Source: Firmicutes bacterium HGW-Firmicutes-9
GTDB lineage: Bacteria; Bacillota; Clostridia; Christensenellales; CAG-138
Reading direction: 5' to 3'
DNA: 64,000 nucleotides
NCBI GenBank assembly: GCA_002841395.1
Contig: PGZM01000001.1
Coordinates: 548,089 to 612,088, forward strand
Part shown: positions 24,025 to 33,476 of the stretch, piece by piece
How positions within the stretch are numbered: position 1 is the first letter of the stretch
Layout: the number at the start of each line of letters is the position of its first letter
Position numbers and translations under genes: made by a program
Notes under the pieces: model-generated
Database searches by the model: none
What the model saw: only the letters and a program-made list of their open reading frames with translations
Told to the model about the DNA's origin: nothing

Positions 24025-24603
24025 ATGATGAGACATTTGCCGAACATTCTATCCGGAATACGGCTGATTCTCGTTGGTGTGTTTGTGATGCTTTTCAGGG
24101 CGGGCAGATATCTGCCTGCCCTCTGCATATTCCTGATCGCCTTCTTAACCGATGTATTGGACGGATATCTCGCGCGCAAGCACGGATGGGTGTCCAACAT
24201 CGGGAAGTTGCTTGATCCGCTCGCGGACAAGCTCATGACGCTTGCAGCGCTCGTCAGCATCTATGTTGGCAAGCAAAAACAAATCTACCTGGTTCTGTTT
24301 TTGCTCATGGCGCTCAAGGAGTTTTTGATGATCGTCGGCGGTCTGATTCTCGCCAAGCGTAAAGTCGTTGTTTTCGCGGCATGGCCGGGGAAAATTGCCA
24401 CGGGGCTGTTTGCCGCGGGTGTGATACTTTCGCTTCTCTCTTTCCTTTCGGTGCATGTTGAACCATACAATCTCTACGTGCTGGGGATAGCGACGTTGAC
24501 TTCTTACTATGCGCTGGGTTACTACGCAGTCAAGCAACTTCCGGCAACGTTTGGGAAGAAGGCGGAGCCCTCGCAAAGCGCAGGACAACGCAAAATCAGC
24601 TAG
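24025..24603 (+). CDS. pgsA: CDP-diacylglycerol-glycerol-3-phosphate 3-phosphatidyltransferase family
   Basis: The 192-residue membrane protein has the CDP-alcohol phosphotransferase motif D-G-x2-A-R-x8-G-x3-D-x3-D, visible as DGYLARKHGWVSNIGKLLDPLAD. Four or five further hydrophobic segments follow. It should make phosphatidylglycerolphosphate, the first step toward phosphatidylglycerol and cardiolipin. It starts one base after the oadA stop (ATG 24025; ATG 24028 is equally possible) and may be co-transcribed with it. The short hydrophilic C-terminal tail is not conserved in the family. Confidence 0.9.
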   Translation: MMRHLPNILSGIRLILVGVFVMLFRAGRYLPALCIFLIAFLTDVLDGYLARKHGWVSNIGKLLDPLADKLMTLAALVSIYVGKQKQIYLVLFLLMALKEFLMIVGGLILAKRKVVVFAAWPGKIATGLFAAGVILSLLSFLSVHVEPYNLYVLGIATLTSYYALGYYAVKQLPATFGKKAEPSQSAGQRKIS

Positions 24604-24634
24604 GTTGCGCTCGGGCGGGAAATGCGGAAAAGAC

Positions 24635-24663
24635 TTGCAAATGCAGAGAAAGGCTGTTATACT
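24635..24663 (+). promoter_or_regulatory. Promoter for the rimP-nusA-infB operon
   Basis: TTGCAA (24635-24640) and TATACT (24658-24663) are 17 bases apart. Transcription would start near 24670, giving a leader of about 225 bases before rimP. Confidence 0.8.
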
Positions 24664-24694
24664 TTCTTGTGTTGGATGATTGAACTTTTAGCGG

Positions 24695-24723
24695 AGAGTG
24701 GGCAAAACCCACTCTTTCGTTTT
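24695..24723 (+). terminator. Attenuator-like hairpin in the rimP leader
   Basis: AGAGTGGG-CAAAA-CCCACTCT is an 8-bp perfect stem followed by TTCGTTTT, only about 25 bases after the predicted transcription start. Its position argues for attenuation of the nusA operon rather than termination of pgsA alone. The rest of the leader contains further U-runs and a near-identical repeat. Confidence 0.7.
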
Positions 24724-24815
24724 GAAGGGCGCTTTTTCGAGCAGTTTCATGAGAAAAAGCGGTCTGATGGGATAAATAGTTTATGAACAATGGGCGCTTT
24801 TTTCAGCGCTCGAAT

Positions 24816-24869
24816 CGCCGGAACATATCGATTTTGCGCAGGGGTTTTTCGTGCGCCGGAACAAATCGA
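24816..24869 (+). repeat. 16-bp direct repeat in the rimP leader
   Basis: CGCCGGAACATATCGA (24816-24831) and CGCCGGAACAAATCGA (24854-24869) differ at one base. Between them lies GCGCA...TGCGC around a T-run (24836-24856). They sit directly before the rimP ribosome-binding site. Confidence 0.6.
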
Positions 24870-24896
24870 CTTGGCAGCCAATTTGGAGGAACCTAC

Positions 24897-25349
24897 TTGA
24901 ACACAGCACAAAAGGTGGAACAACTACTCAAGCAGCCCGTCGCGGAGCTTGGTTATGAGCTATGCGACGTCGAGTTTATCAAGGAATACGGAGATTGGGT
25001 GCTCACGCTGTATATCGATAAGGAAGGCGGCGTGAACATTGACGATTGCGAACGCGTCAGCCGCGCGGTTGATCCGCTGCTTGACGAAGCGGACCCGATC
25101 GAGCAGGCGTATATGCTTTCCGTGTCCTCGCTCGGCCTCGATCGTGCGCTGAAAAAGGACGCAGACTATACGCGAAACCTCGGCAAACGCATCGAGATCA
25201 AGCTCTTCGCGCCGAAAGACGGCAAGAAGGAGTTTAAGGGCGAACTGGTCAGCTTTGACGAGACCAACGTCGTCGTCCGCCTTGAAAAAGGCGAACTCAC
25301 GCTGGAGCGCAAAGCCATCGCGCTCGCGCGGCCGGAACTGATTTTTTAA
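24897..25349 (+). CDS. rimP: Ribosome maturation factor RimP
   Basis: RimP helps assemble the 30S subunit. I start it at TTG 24897, with TTGGAGG seven bases upstream. The product is then 150 residues, the usual length, and begins MNTAQKVEQLLKQPVAELGY. Conserved segments are LCDVEFIKEYGDWVLTLYIDKEGGVNIDDCE and LDEADPIEQAYMLSVSSLGLDRALK. The frame can be extended to 24783, but the extra residues do not look like RimP and run through the leader repeat. It is the first gene of the rimP-nusA-ylxR-ylxQ-infB-rbfA cluster. Confidence 0.95.
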   Translation: MNTAQKVEQLLKQPVAELGYELCDVEFIKEYGDWVLTLYIDKEGGVNIDDCERVSRAVDPLLDEADPIEQAYMLSVSSLGLDRALKKDADYTRNLGKRIEIKLFAPKDGKKEFKGELVSFDETNVVVRLEKGELTLERKAIALARPELIF

Positions 25350-25439
25350 GGAACTTTGCGGGAAACGCCCGCCGAAATGATAGATTCACGTGATCGCATT
25401 AATCGAATACACGGGATTATTTGTAAGGAGTACGATAGG

Positions 25440-26546
25440 ATGAACACAGAGTTTGTCGAAGCATTGAATGCGCTGGAGAAGGAACGCGGCATCAGCAAAG
25501 ATGTCCTGATTCTCGCCATCGAAGCGGCGCTCACCTCGGCCTATAAGCGCAATTACGGCGCGACCGCGAACGTCCGCGCGCAGATTGATCCGCGCAGCGG
25601 CGAGTTCCGCATTTTTGCTTCCAAGACGGTTGCTGAAGAGGTAGAAAACCCCATCAATGAGATTTCACTTGCCGATGCAAAGCAGGTTAACATGCTCTAC
25701 GAAGTAGGCGATGTGCTGGAAGAAGAAGTCAAAGCCAAAGAGTTTTCGCGTATTGCGGCGCAGACAGCCAAGCAGGTTGTCGTGCAGCGCATCCGCGAGG
25801 CGGAGCGCGGCGTGATCTACGAAGAATACGTCGAAAAAGAGAACGAAGTGCTCACGGCGATCGTGCAGCGCGTGGAGAAGGGCAACGTCTATGTCGAGCT
25901 CGGCAAAACGGACGGTATCCTGACCCCGAACGAGATGATTCCCGGCGAAACCTATGAGAACAACGACCGCATCAAGGTCTATGTGCTCGAAGTGCGTAAG
26001 GACAGCAAAGGACCGCAGGTTCTGGTCAGCCGCACGCATCCCGGCCTCGTCAAGCGACTCTTTGAGCTGGAAGTGCCGGAGATTCAGACCGGCGTCGTGC
26101 AGATCAAGTCCATCGCGCGCGAGGCGGGCTTCCGCACCAAAGTTGCGGTGCATTCGACGGACATGCAGGTCGATCCGGTCGGCGCATGCGTCGGTCAGCG
26201 CGGCGCGCGCGTAGAGCGCATCGTCAATGAGCTGCACAACGAGAAGATCGACATCATCGAGTGGGATTCCGACTCGGCGGTCTATATTGCAAAAGCCCTC
26301 AGCCCCGCAAAGGTGCTGATGGTCTACATCAATGAAGAAGAAAAGGCGGCAAAGGTCATCGTGCCCGACACGCAGCTTTCGCTTGCCATCGGCAAAGAAG
26401 GCCAGAACGCGCGCCTTGCCGCAAAGCTGACCGGCTGGAAGATCGACATCAAGAGCCAGTCGCAGGCGGAGGAGGCCATGGACGCCTTCTATCACGAAGA
26501 CCACGAAGATCACGAATATCAAGAAGAGATCGAAAGCGAGGCGTAA
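25440..26546 (+). CDS. nusA: Transcription termination/antitermination factor NusA
   Basis: The 368-residue protein starts at ATG 25440 after TAAGGAG. Domains in order: an RNA polymerase-binding N-terminal domain (1-~125), S1 (about 135-200, ILTPNEMIPGETYENNDRIKVYV), then two KH domains (VGACVGQRGARVERIVNELHNEKID and LAIGKEGQNARLAAKLTGWKIDI). The acidic His/Glu tail replaces the proteobacterial C-terminal repeats, as in other Bacillota. It modulates pausing, termination and rRNA antitermination. Its gene order beside rimP is nearly universal. Confidence 0.97.
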   Translation: MNTEFVEALNALEKERGISKDVLILAIEAALTSAYKRNYGATANVRAQIDPRSGEFRIFASKTVAEEVENPINEISLADAKQVNMLYEVGDVLEEEVKAKEFSRIAAQTAKQVVVQRIREAERGVIYEEYVEKENEVLTAIVQRVEKGNVYVELGKTDGILTPNEMIPGETYENNDRIKVYVLEVRKDSKGPQVLVSRTHPGLVKRLFELEVPEIQTGVVQIKSIAREAGFRTKVAVHSTDMQVDPVGACVGQRGARVERIVNELHNEKIDIIEWDSDSAVYIAKALSPAKVLMVYINEEEKAAKVIVPDTQLSLAIGKEGQNARLAAKLTGWKIDIKSQSQAEEAMDAFYHEDHEDHEYQEEIESEA

Positions 26547-26549
26547 CGC

Positions 26550-26831
26550 TTGGCGAAGAAGATTCCAATGCGGATGTGCGTCTCCTGCCGGGAGATGCAG
26601 CCCAAAAAGGAGCTTGTGCGCGTGGTTCGCACGCCGGAAGGCGCAGTCGTGCTGGATACGACAGGCCGCGCCAATGGCAGAGGCGCGTATCTTTGCAAGA
26701 AAAGCGCCTGCTTGGAAAAGGCGATCAAGTCCCGTGCGCTCGAACGCGCGCTGGAGACGAAGATCGAGCCTGAAACATACGACACGCTGCGCGCGCAGTT
26801 TGCACAATATCATGAACAGCAAGCTGAGTAG
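26550..26831 (+). CDS. ylxR: YlxR family RNA-binding protein (RnpM)
   Basis: A 93-residue DUF448 protein with the conserved MRMCVSCREMQPKKELVRVVR start and GRANGRGAYLCKKSACLEKAIK motif. YlxR binds RNA and was recently described as a modulator of RNase P activity in Bacillus. Start is TTG at 26550, three bases after the nusA stop. The gene overlaps ylxQ by 20 bases, so the two are likely translated together. Confidence 0.93.
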   Translation: MAKKIPMRMCVSCREMQPKKELVRVVRTPEGAVVLDTTGRANGRGAYLCKKSACLEKAIKSRALERALETKIEPETYDTLRAQFAQYHEQQAE

Positions 26832-27123
26832 TGCAATCGGGTTTGCGATGAAGGCGGGGCGCCTGAAGTCCGGCGATTTTGTGACCGAGAAGCTGCTGCG
26901 CGCAAAGGGCGCAAAGATCGCGCTGATCGACCGCACAGCATCGGACAACACGAAGGACAAATATCGCGATATCTGCAAGTATACCGGCATCGAGCTGATC
27001 GAAATCGAAGAGCTTGGTCGCTGGATCGGAAAACCGGGACGCATGGTCGCCGCGGTCACCGACGAAGGATTTACGCAGATGATCCGGCGCGCATTGGCGC
27101 AGGAGACAACCGAACCCAAGTAA
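26812..27123 (+). CDS. ylxQ: YlxQ, L7Ae-family RNA-binding protein
   Basis: The 103-residue protein begins MNSKLSSAIGFAMKAGRLKSGDF and continues with KGAKIALIDRTASDNTKDKYRDICKYTGI, the pattern of L7Ae/L30e proteins that bind kink-turn RNA. Its exact role in Bacillota is not settled. The start is ATG 26812 inside the end of ylxR; the frame itself is open further upstream but only as an overlap with ylxR. It is placed as usual between ylxR and infB. Confidence 0.92.
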   Translation: MNSKLSSAIGFAMKAGRLKSGDFVTEKLLRAKGAKIALIDRTASDNTKDKYRDICKYTGIELIEIEELGRWIGKPGRMVAAVTDEGFTQMIRRALAQETTEPK

Positions 27124-27218
27124 AAAGGCATTGATTCAATGCTTGAGAATTAAAAAAGACAAACGAGCGTCCGGCTATGATTTGCCGGATCGCGAAAAAC
27201 GCGGGGGTAACGACGTAC

Positions 27219-30065
27219 ATGGCAAAAAACAATTTCCTCGAATCGGCAAACGGAATCCAGAAGAACACGAAAGAACTTCTGGAGAGGCTGTCGCTGACGC
27301 AGAGCTCCGTAGGAGAGCTGCTTGTTTCAGTGCGCCATTCTGAAAGCGAACTTCTTGAGAAGGAGGAGCAGAAGCGGAAAGCGCGCGAAGAGCGCGAGCG
27401 CATGGAGCGCCTGCGCGAAATGCTCGACTCCGATCAGGATCACGCCGCGCATGCCGGTGGACGAGACGACGACGATCTGCCGCCGCAGCAGCCTGCCGAA
27501 AAGGCGGAAACGCCTGTAAAGCAGGACGATGCCGCGCAGCCTGCCGCCGAAAAGACGGAAAAGCCCGTTGAGACACCCGCCGCGGAAGCCGCGCACGAGA
27601 AGGCTCCTGCTGCAGAGCAGGCCAAGCCCGCGCAGGAAGCGCCCGCTGAAGCGCCCAAGAAACCCGCCAACAGCGGGTATGAGGCGCATCCCATCTCGCA
27701 GGATGATCGCCGCCGCCCGCCGCAACAGCAGGGCGACCGCGCACCGCGTCAGGATGGCTATCAGCAGCGTCCGCAGGGCGGCAACTATCCGCCGCGTCAA
27801 GATGGTTATCAACAGCGCCCGCAGCAGGGCGGTTACACGCCGCGTCCGCAGGGCGGCAACTATCCGCCGCAACAGGGCGGTTATCAACAGCGCCCGCAAC
27901 AGGGCGGGTATCAGCAGCGTCCGCAGGGCGGCAACTATCCGCCGCAACAGGGCGGTTACCAGCAGCGCCCGCAGCAGGGCGGTTACACACCGCGTCCGCA
28001 ACAGGGCGGCACAGGCCCGCGTCCGGGACAGCCCGGCGGATTCGCACCGCGCGGACCGCGCCCCGCTGGCGCAGGCGCGCCTCCGGCACCCGCAGCTGGC
28101 AGCAAAGAGCGCGTTAGCAATTATGATCCGAACAAGAGCGCTTATGCCCGTTCAAAAGAGGCGGACCGTAAAACAAAGAATAAAAAAGCGATGTCCCGCG
28201 AAGCCGCGCCCAGCGCAACAAACTGGGATGACGATTCTACGGGCAACCGCAAACTCAGACGCGGGCAAAAGCAACCCATGCGGCGGCCGGAACCCGTCGT
28301 GATTGAAAAGGCGGTGATCACCACGGAGACCATTACAGTAAAGGAACTTTCCGAAAAAATCGGCAAGCCCGCATCGGAAATTATTAAGAAGCTCTTCCTG
28401 CTCGGCATGCCGACGACGATCAACCAGGAGATCGACTATGACACCTGCGAACTCGTTGCATCCGATTTCGGAATCGAACTCGAACTGAAAGTCGCAAAGA
28501 CATTTGAAGAAGTGCTGACCGATAGCGCATCCGGCGAAACGGACGCAGAAGACCAGCTCAAGCCGCGTCCGCCGGTCGTTACCATCATGGGTCACGTCGA
28601 CCACGGCAAGACCTCGCTGCTGGATGCGATTCGCAACAGCTCTGTCACCGAAGGCGAAGCGGGCGGCATCACGCAGCACATCGGCGCATATACCGTCGGT
28701 TGCCATGGCAAGCCCATTACCTTCATCGACACGCCTGGTCACGAAGCGTTTACCTCAATGCGTGCCCGCGGCGCGCAGGTGACGGATATCGTCATCCTCG
28801 TTGTTGCGGCGGACGACGGCATCATGCCGCAGACGGTTGAGGCGATCAACCACGCAAAAGCTGCCGGCGTTCCGATCATCGTTGCCATCAACAAGATGGA
28901 TAAACCGGACGCAAACCCCGACCGTGTCAAACAGCAGCTCACGGAATACGAACTCGTTTCCGAAGAGTGGGGCGGACAGACCATCATTGTGCCCGTCTCT
29001 GCGAAAAAACAGGAGGGTCTTGATACGCTACTGGAGATGGTTCTGCTGCAGGCGGACGTTCTGGAGCTCAAAGCCAACCCGGATCGTCTCGCAAGAGGCA
29101 CGATCATCGAAGCAAAGCTTGACAAAGGCCGCGGCCCGCTGGCAACCGTTCTTGTGCAGAATGGTACGCTCCGCAGGGGCGACACCATCGTTGCGGGTAC
29201 TGCCTATGGTAAGGTCCGCGCGATGACCGACGATAAGGGCAACACCGTCAACGAAGCGGGCCCGTCGACGCCGGTCGAGGTGCTGGGCTTCTCCGAAGTG
29301 CCGGACGCGGGCGATATCCTCAACGTTGCGGAAGCCGACAAGCTCTCGCGTCAGGTCGTTGAAGAGCGCCGCGACAGGATCAAGGCAGCGCAGCTCAAGA
29401 GCAAGAGCAAGGTTTCGCTCGACGATCTGTTCACGCAGCTTGCGGCGGACGAGCTCAAAGACCTCAACATCATCGTCAAGGCGGACGTACAGGGTTCCGT
29501 CGAGGCGGTCAAGCAGGCACTTGAAAAACTCAGCAATGAGGAAGTTCGCGTGCGCTGCATCCACGGCGGCGTCGGCGCGATCACCGGAACGGACATCATG
29601 TTCGCTTCCGCTTCCAACGCTATCGTCATCGGCTTCAACGTGCGACCGGATACGAGCGCGCGCACCATGGCCGAGAAAGAGAACGTGGATGTGCGGTTGT
29701 ACCGCGTCATCTATAACGCAATCGACGACGTCAAAGCAGCCATGCGCGGCATGTTCAAGCCGGTCTTCAAAGAGGTCGAGCTTGGCCGTGCGACCGTCCG
29801 CGAAACCTTCAAGGTCACGGGCGTGGGTACCATCGCTGGCGCATACGTCAACGACGGCAAGATCACCAGAAGCGCGCAGATTCGTGTTGTTCGCGACAGC
29901 GTCGTGATCCACGAAGGCAAGATCAGCTCGCTCAAGCGCTTTAAGGACGACGCAAAGGAAGTCCTCACGAGCTTCGAGTGCGGCATCGGCATCGATGGCT
30001 TCAACGACCTGCAGGAAGGCGACGTCATCGAAGCCTTCCTGATGGAAGAAGTCAAGCACGCATAA
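27219..30065 (+). CDS. infB: Translation initiation factor IF-2 with repetitive linker
   Basis: The 948-residue protein starts at ATG 27219 after GGGGGT. The C-terminal two thirds are standard: an IF2_N helper region (about 360-410, [24 protein letters not shown]), the G domain from about residue 450 ([29 protein letters not shown]), then domains II-IV ending in the fMet-tRNA binding domain. The N-terminal linker is unusual: an Ala/Glu/Lys-rich part, then about 85 residues (178-265) of imperfect repeats of the type [16 protein letters not shown] and GGNYPPQQ. It delivers initiator tRNA to the 30S subunit. Confidence 0.97.
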   Translation: MAKNNFLESANGIQKNTKELLERLSLTQSSVGELLVSVRHSESELLEKEEQKRKAREERERMERLREMLDSDQDHAAHAGGRDDDDLPPQQPAEKAETPVKQDDAAQPAAEKTEKPVETPAAEAAHEKAPAAEQAKPAQEAPAEAPKKPANSGYEAHPISQDDRRRPPQQQGDRAPRQDGYQQRPQGGNYPPRQDGYQQRPQQGGYTPRPQGGNYPPQQGGYQQRPQQGGYQQRPQGGNYPPQQGGYQQRPQQGGYTPRPQQGGTGPRPGQPGGFAPRGPRPAGAGAPPAPAAGSKERVSNYDPNKSAYARSKEADRKTKNKKAMSREAAPSATNWDDDSTGNRKLRRGQKQPMRRPEPVVIEKAVITTETITVKELSEKIGKPASEIIKKLFLLGMPTTINQEIDYDTCELVASDFGIELELKVAKTFEEVLTDSASGETDAEDQLKPRPPVVTIMGHVDHGKTSLLDAIRNSSVTEGEAGGITQHIGAYTVGCHGKPITFIDTPGHEAFTSMRARGAQVTDIVILVVAADDGIMPQTVEAINHAKAAGVPIIVAINKMDKPDANPDRVKQQLTEYELVSEEWGGQTIIVPVSAKKQEGLDTLLEMVLLQADVLELKANPDRLARGTIIEAKLDKGRGPLATVLVQNGTLRRGDTIVAGTAYGKVRAMTDDKGNTVNEAGPSTPVEVLGFSEVPDAGDILNVAEADKLSRQVVEERRDRIKAAQLKSKSKVSLDDLFTQLAADELKDLNIIVKADVQGSVEAVKQALEKLSNEEVRVRCIHGGVGAITGTDIMFASASNAIVIGFNVRPDTSARTMAEKENVDVRLYRVIYNAIDDVKAAMRGMFKPVFKEVELGRATVRETFKVTGVGTIAGAYVNDGKITRSAQIRVVRDSVVIHEGKISSLKRFKDDAKEVLTSFECGIGIDGFNDLQEGDVIEAFLMEEVKHA
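27745..28020 (+). repeat. In-frame tandem repeats in infB (Gln/Pro/Gly/Tyr-rich)
   Basis: Units of about 24-48 bases recur, built from CAGGGCGGTTATCAGCAGCGCCCG-like and CAGGGCGGCAACTATCCGCCG-like blocks, and stay in frame. Third-position differences between copies show the repeat is not a sequencing artefact. Confidence 0.85.
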
Positions 30066-30118
30066 TACACAAACAGTTTATTCGGCCGCCGGGCGCGTGC
30101 CGGGCGGAGGAGGACACT

Positions 30119-30520
30119 ATGGCAACGTTTCGCGCAGATCGCAGGAACGAAGAAGTAAAAAAGACGATCAGCGAAGTCATCCGCGAGATGAAGGACCCCA
30201 GAATCTCGCCGATGACCGCGTTGACCGAGGTAGAGGTCACCAAAGACCTCAAATATGCCAAGGTCAAGGTCTCTGTCTATGATGATGACGAGAAGAAGCG
30301 CATTTCCAGCGTAGAAGCGCTCAACCACGCTGCGGGATTTATCTCGCACGAGTTGGGTATGCGTATGCGCATCCGCGCTGTGCCGAGCATCAAGTTTATG
30401 CTCGACAACACGATTGCATACAGCGTGCGCATCTCGGAGATTTTGAACGAACTGCATAAATCGGACGCAACCGCGCCGAACGAGGAAACAGAACAGGACG
30501 CGAAAGCCGGGAGGGAGTGA
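30119..30520 (+). CDS. rbfA: Ribosome-binding factor A
   Basis: RbfA is a small KH-fold protein needed for 30S maturation and cold growth. The 133-residue product has ADRRNEEVKKTISEVIREMKDPRI at the N terminus, the central VTKDLKYAKVKVSVYDDDE strand pair, and LRIRAVPSIKF-like RMRIRAVPSIKFMLDN. The start is ATG 30119 with GGAGGAGG upstream. The gene ends overlapping the leader of nrnA by a few bases, consistent with an operon. Confidence 0.95.
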   Translation: MATFRADRRNEEVKKTISEVIREMKDPRISPMTALTEVEVTKDLKYAKVKVSVYDDDEKKRISSVEALNHAAGFISHELGMRMRIRAVPSIKFMLDNTIAYSVRISEILNELHKSDATAPNEETEQDAKAGRE

Positions 30521-30525
30521 CGGGC

Positions 30526-31488
30526 ATGCTGCAGGACGCCGTCCGTTTTTTACGGACGTATGATGATATTCTGCTGATTGCGCATGTCTCTCCGGATGGC
30601 GACACGCTCGGCAGTTGCTTTGCGCTCTATGGCGCACTGCTGGAGCTTGGTAAGCACGCACAGGTAGTCTGCGAAGACCCCGTGCCGGCGATCTATCGCT
30701 TCCTTCCGTTTGCCGATCAACTGATACCGCCCGAGCAGGCACGTCCTGCCGAGGCGGTTGTTTGCGTGGATTGCGCAGACTTAGGCAGAGCAGGCCGCTG
30801 CGAACCGCTGTTCCGCGCGGCGAAAGCCACGCTCAACATCGACCACCACGGCACGAACGACCGCTATGCACAGAACAACTATGTGCAAAAGGCGGGCGCG
30901 ACGGGGGAACTGATCTTCAACGTGATCGCAAACCTCAAGATCACGCTCAACAAAAACATCGCAAGCTGCCTGTATGCGGCGATTACGACCGATACGGGCA
31001 ACTTCTCCTACAGCAACACCACACCGCAGACCATGCGGATTGCTGCGGATATTCTCGATACGGGCATTGATCTTCCGTACCTCAACCGCTGTTTGTTTCG
31101 CACAGTACCGTTCCACAAGCTCAAACTCCATGCACTCGGTGTAAACAAAGCGAAGCTTTATGAGTTTGGGCGCATCGCCATCTCCTATATCACGCTAGAG
31201 GAGATCGCCTCCTGCGGCGCGACCAACGAGGACACGGAAGGCATCATCGATTCGATTCGAGATATCGACACCGTGGAGGTCGCGGCCATGCTTCGCGAGA
31301 GCGAGGACGGACAGATTCGCGTCAGTCTGCGGGGCAAAACCTGCGCGGACGTGAGCAAAATCGCAACCCAGCTCGGCGGCGGCGGACACCGTCTCGCTGC
31401 GGGCTGCACCATGCAGCCACCCATCGAAGAGGCGGCAGAGCAGATTCTTGTGCTCGCAAAAGAACTATTGCACGGGATTTGCGAATAG
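30526..31488 (+). CDS. nrnA: DHH/DHHA1 phosphoesterase, NrnA-type oligoribonuclease/pAp phosphatase
   Basis: The 320-residue protein has DHH-family motifs in order: HVSPDGDTLGS (metal-binding), VVCVDCADLGRAG, NIDHHGTNDRYAQNNY (the DHH motif) and the DHHA1 GGGGHRLAAGC near the C terminus. NrnA degrades short RNA oligomers and removes the 3' phosphate from pAp. The start is ATG 30526, with GGGAGGGAG eight bases before it; the in-frame GTG at 30517 lies inside that site. It fits between rbfA and truB as in other Bacillota. Confidence 0.94.
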   Translation: MLQDAVRFLRTYDDILLIAHVSPDGDTLGSCFALYGALLELGKHAQVVCEDPVPAIYRFLPFADQLIPPEQARPAEAVVCVDCADLGRAGRCEPLFRAAKATLNIDHHGTNDRYAQNNYVQKAGATGELIFNVIANLKITLNKNIASCLYAAITTDTGNFSYSNTTPQTMRIAADILDTGIDLPYLNRCLFRTVPFHKLKLHALGVNKAKLYEFGRIAISYITLEEIASCGATNEDTEGIIDSIRDIDTVEVAAMLRESEDGQIRVSLRGKTCADVSKIATQLGGGGHRLAAGCTMQPPIEEAAEQILVLAKELLHGICE

Positions 31489-31489
31489 T

Positions 31490-32356
31490 ATGGATGGCAT
31501 TGTCACTATTTTAAAAACGCCGGGCATGACCTCCAGCAACGTCGTATTTGACGTAAGGAAGATATTTTGCGAAAAGCGTGCAGGGCATCTGGGCACACTG
31601 GACCCTGCTGCGGCGGGTGTGCTGCCGGTATGCCTCGGCCGCGCGACGCGATTGTTTGACATCCTTGTCGATAAGGATAAGGAATATGTGTTTGAGTGCG
31701 TGTTTGGCACGCAGACCGACACGCAGGATGCCTATGGTGTTGTCATCGCAAGGGACGACAAGCGCATCACGAAGGATGAGCTGGAGCAGGTCCTGCCGAA
31801 GTTCGTCGGCGAACAGATGCAGACGGCATCCATTTATTCCGCGCTCAAGGTTGACGGCAAGAAGATGTATGATCTCGCACGCGCAGGGCAAACTATCGAG
31901 CCGAAAGTGCGCGAAATCTGTGTTCACGAACTGGAACTCGTCGAGCAGACGGGCGAGAATCGCTTTCTGCTGCGCGCGCACTGCTCAAGAGGCACCTATG
32001 TCCGTTCACTTTGCGAAAGCATTGCTCAAAGGCTCGGCACAGTCGCGTATGTCTCCGTATTACTACGCACCAAGAGCGGGCCGTTTGTCAGCGAACAGGC
32101 GTATACCATCGCGGAACTGGACGCGGCAAAAGAAGCGGGAACGGTGATGGAAAAACTGATCTCCTGTGAAGAGGCGATGGCGTTTTTGCCGGAGCATCGT
32201 CTGCCGCTTGACCGGTTGACGCCGACGAAGAACGGCCTTGAGACCCATCTACGCGGGATGCAGGACGGACTTGTCCGCGCGTATGCGCAAGAACAATTTC
32301 TCGGCATCGGCGAGATTCGTTCCGAACGGTTTCGCCTGACGATTCATCTTTATTAA
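31490..32356 (+). CDS. truB: tRNA pseudouridine(55) synthase TruB
   Basis: The 288-residue protein makes pseudouridine 55 in the T-loop of tRNA. The catalytic-Asp motif is visible as GHLGTLDPAAAGVLPVCLGRAT, with the family's KTPGMTSSNVVFDVRK start and YSALKVDGKKMYDLARAG and RGTYVRSLCESIAQRLG downstream. The start ATG at 31490 comes one base after the nrnA stop. A C-terminal PUA-like part is short, as in other Gram-positive TruB proteins. Confidence 0.95.
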   Translation: MDGIVTILKTPGMTSSNVVFDVRKIFCEKRAGHLGTLDPAAAGVLPVCLGRATRLFDILVDKDKEYVFECVFGTQTDTQDAYGVVIARDDKRITKDELEQVLPKFVGEQMQTASIYSALKVDGKKMYDLARAGQTIEPKVREICVHELELVEQTGENRFLLRAHCSRGTYVRSLCESIAQRLGTVAYVSVLLRTKSGPFVSEQAYTIAELDAAKEAGTVMEKLISCEEAMAFLPEHRLPLDRLTPTKNGLETHLRGMQDGLVRAYAQEQFLGIGEIRSERFRLTIHLY

Positions 32357-32412
32357 GAAAGCAACGGTTGCGTCGGGATTCGTCCCGACTGCACCAACTA
32401 TTGAAGGAAATT

Positions 32413-33297
32413 ATGACTGGATTGCAACCCGCCGTCGTCGCGCTCGGCATGTTTGACGGCGTACATCTTGGACACAGAGCATTGATCACCCGCTTGCTGG
32501 AAGAAGCGAAGCGGCTGAACGCCATACCCGTCGTATACACGTTTTCCAACCATCCGCTTGAAGTGCTGGGCGGCAATGTCCGCCTGCTCTCCGACATGCA
32601 GGAGCGCAACGCGCTGCTGCTTTCCCTTGGCGCGCAGGTGGTCGAGAGCGTTCCGTTCACGCCTGAGATGGCGCACCTGAGCACGGAGCAGTTTGTCGAA
32701 CTGTTGAATGAAAAATGGAACGTGCGGGGACTCGTGGTTGGCTACAACTATACGTGCGGCGACCGCGGCAAGGGCACGCCGGAAACCCTGCATCACATTG
32801 GCGACGAGCGGGGATTCTCCGTTTCCGTCGTGGAACCTGTGTTGTTTGAAGGCGAGCCTGTTTCGAGCACGCGCATTCGCGAGGCGGTCGAGCGCGGAGA
32901 TGTTTCGCTTGCAGAGACGCTGCTTGTGCGGCGTTATACGCTTTCCGGCACGATTGTGCAGAATAAGCGCATCGGCAGCCGCATCGGATTCCCGACCGCG
33001 AATATCGATGCAGACCCGAAACGCGTGATTCCGGCAGACGGCGTTTATGCTACGGTGGCTTCCGTTGGTGGCAATGCGTACCGCGCGGTGACCAACATTG
33101 GCACCAATCCGTCTGTGCATGGCGAGAAGCTGACCATCGAGACACACCTGATCGGTTTCAACGCGGATATCTACGGACAGCAGCTGACCGTCGCGTTTTG
33201 CAAGCGCCTGCGCGGCGAGCTGATGTTTGATACGCTGGACGCGCTGAAAGAGCAGATTCGAAAAGACATAGAAGATGCCACAGGGTATTGCGATTAA
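32413..33297 (+). CDS. ribF: Bifunctional riboflavin kinase/FAD synthetase RibF
   Basis: The 294-residue protein makes FMN and then FAD. The N-terminal adenylyltransferase domain has ALGMFDGVHLGHRALI (nucleotidyltransferase motif) and EPVSSTRIREAVERGD. The C-terminal riboflavin kinase domain has GSRIGFPTANIDAD and a family-typical GVYATVASVGGNAYRAVTNIG. The start is ATG 32413 with AAGGA; the longer frame from a TTG at 32368 lacks support. It is the last gene before the rpsO promoter. Confidence 0.96.
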   Translation: MTGLQPAVVALGMFDGVHLGHRALITRLLEEAKRLNAIPVVYTFSNHPLEVLGGNVRLLSDMQERNALLLSLGAQVVESVPFTPEMAHLSTEQFVELLNEKWNVRGLVVGYNYTCGDRGKGTPETLHHIGDERGFSVSVVEPVLFEGEPVSSTRIREAVERGDVSLAETLLVRRYTLSGTIVQNKRIGSRIGFPTANIDADPKRVIPADGVYATVASVGGNAYRAVTNIGTNPSVHGEKLTIETHLIGFNADIYGQQLTVAFCKRLRGELMFDTLDALKEQIRKDIEDATGYCD

Positions 33298-33355
33298 TGA
33301 ATGTGAAAAAACGCGCAATCGGATGAGATATCGGTCAAAAACATGCGTGCAGTTG

Positions 33356-33384
33356 TTTACAATCAACCATGCATGTGGTATCCT
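33356..33384 (+). promoter_or_regulatory. Promoter for rpsO
   Basis: TTTACA (33356-33361) and TATCCT (33379-33384) are 17 bases apart, about 95 bases before the rpsO start. Confidence 0.65.
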
Positions 33385-33476
33385 ATAAAAGCATTCAAAT
33401 GCCGTTTACCGGGTTATGCGACACTCCGACGCATTTCTCAGTTTACGGGAAAGAGAAAAAAGGAGAAAGAAATCCC

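Noticed and set aside
25665-27131. 488-codon minus-strand frame across nusA, ylxR and ylxQ
   Set aside because: It spans three conserved genes and has no motif or ribosome-binding site of its own.
27745-28020. CRISPR-like or satellite repeat array
   Set aside because: The repeats are in frame, vary at third codon positions and encode the IF-2 linker; there are no unique spacers.
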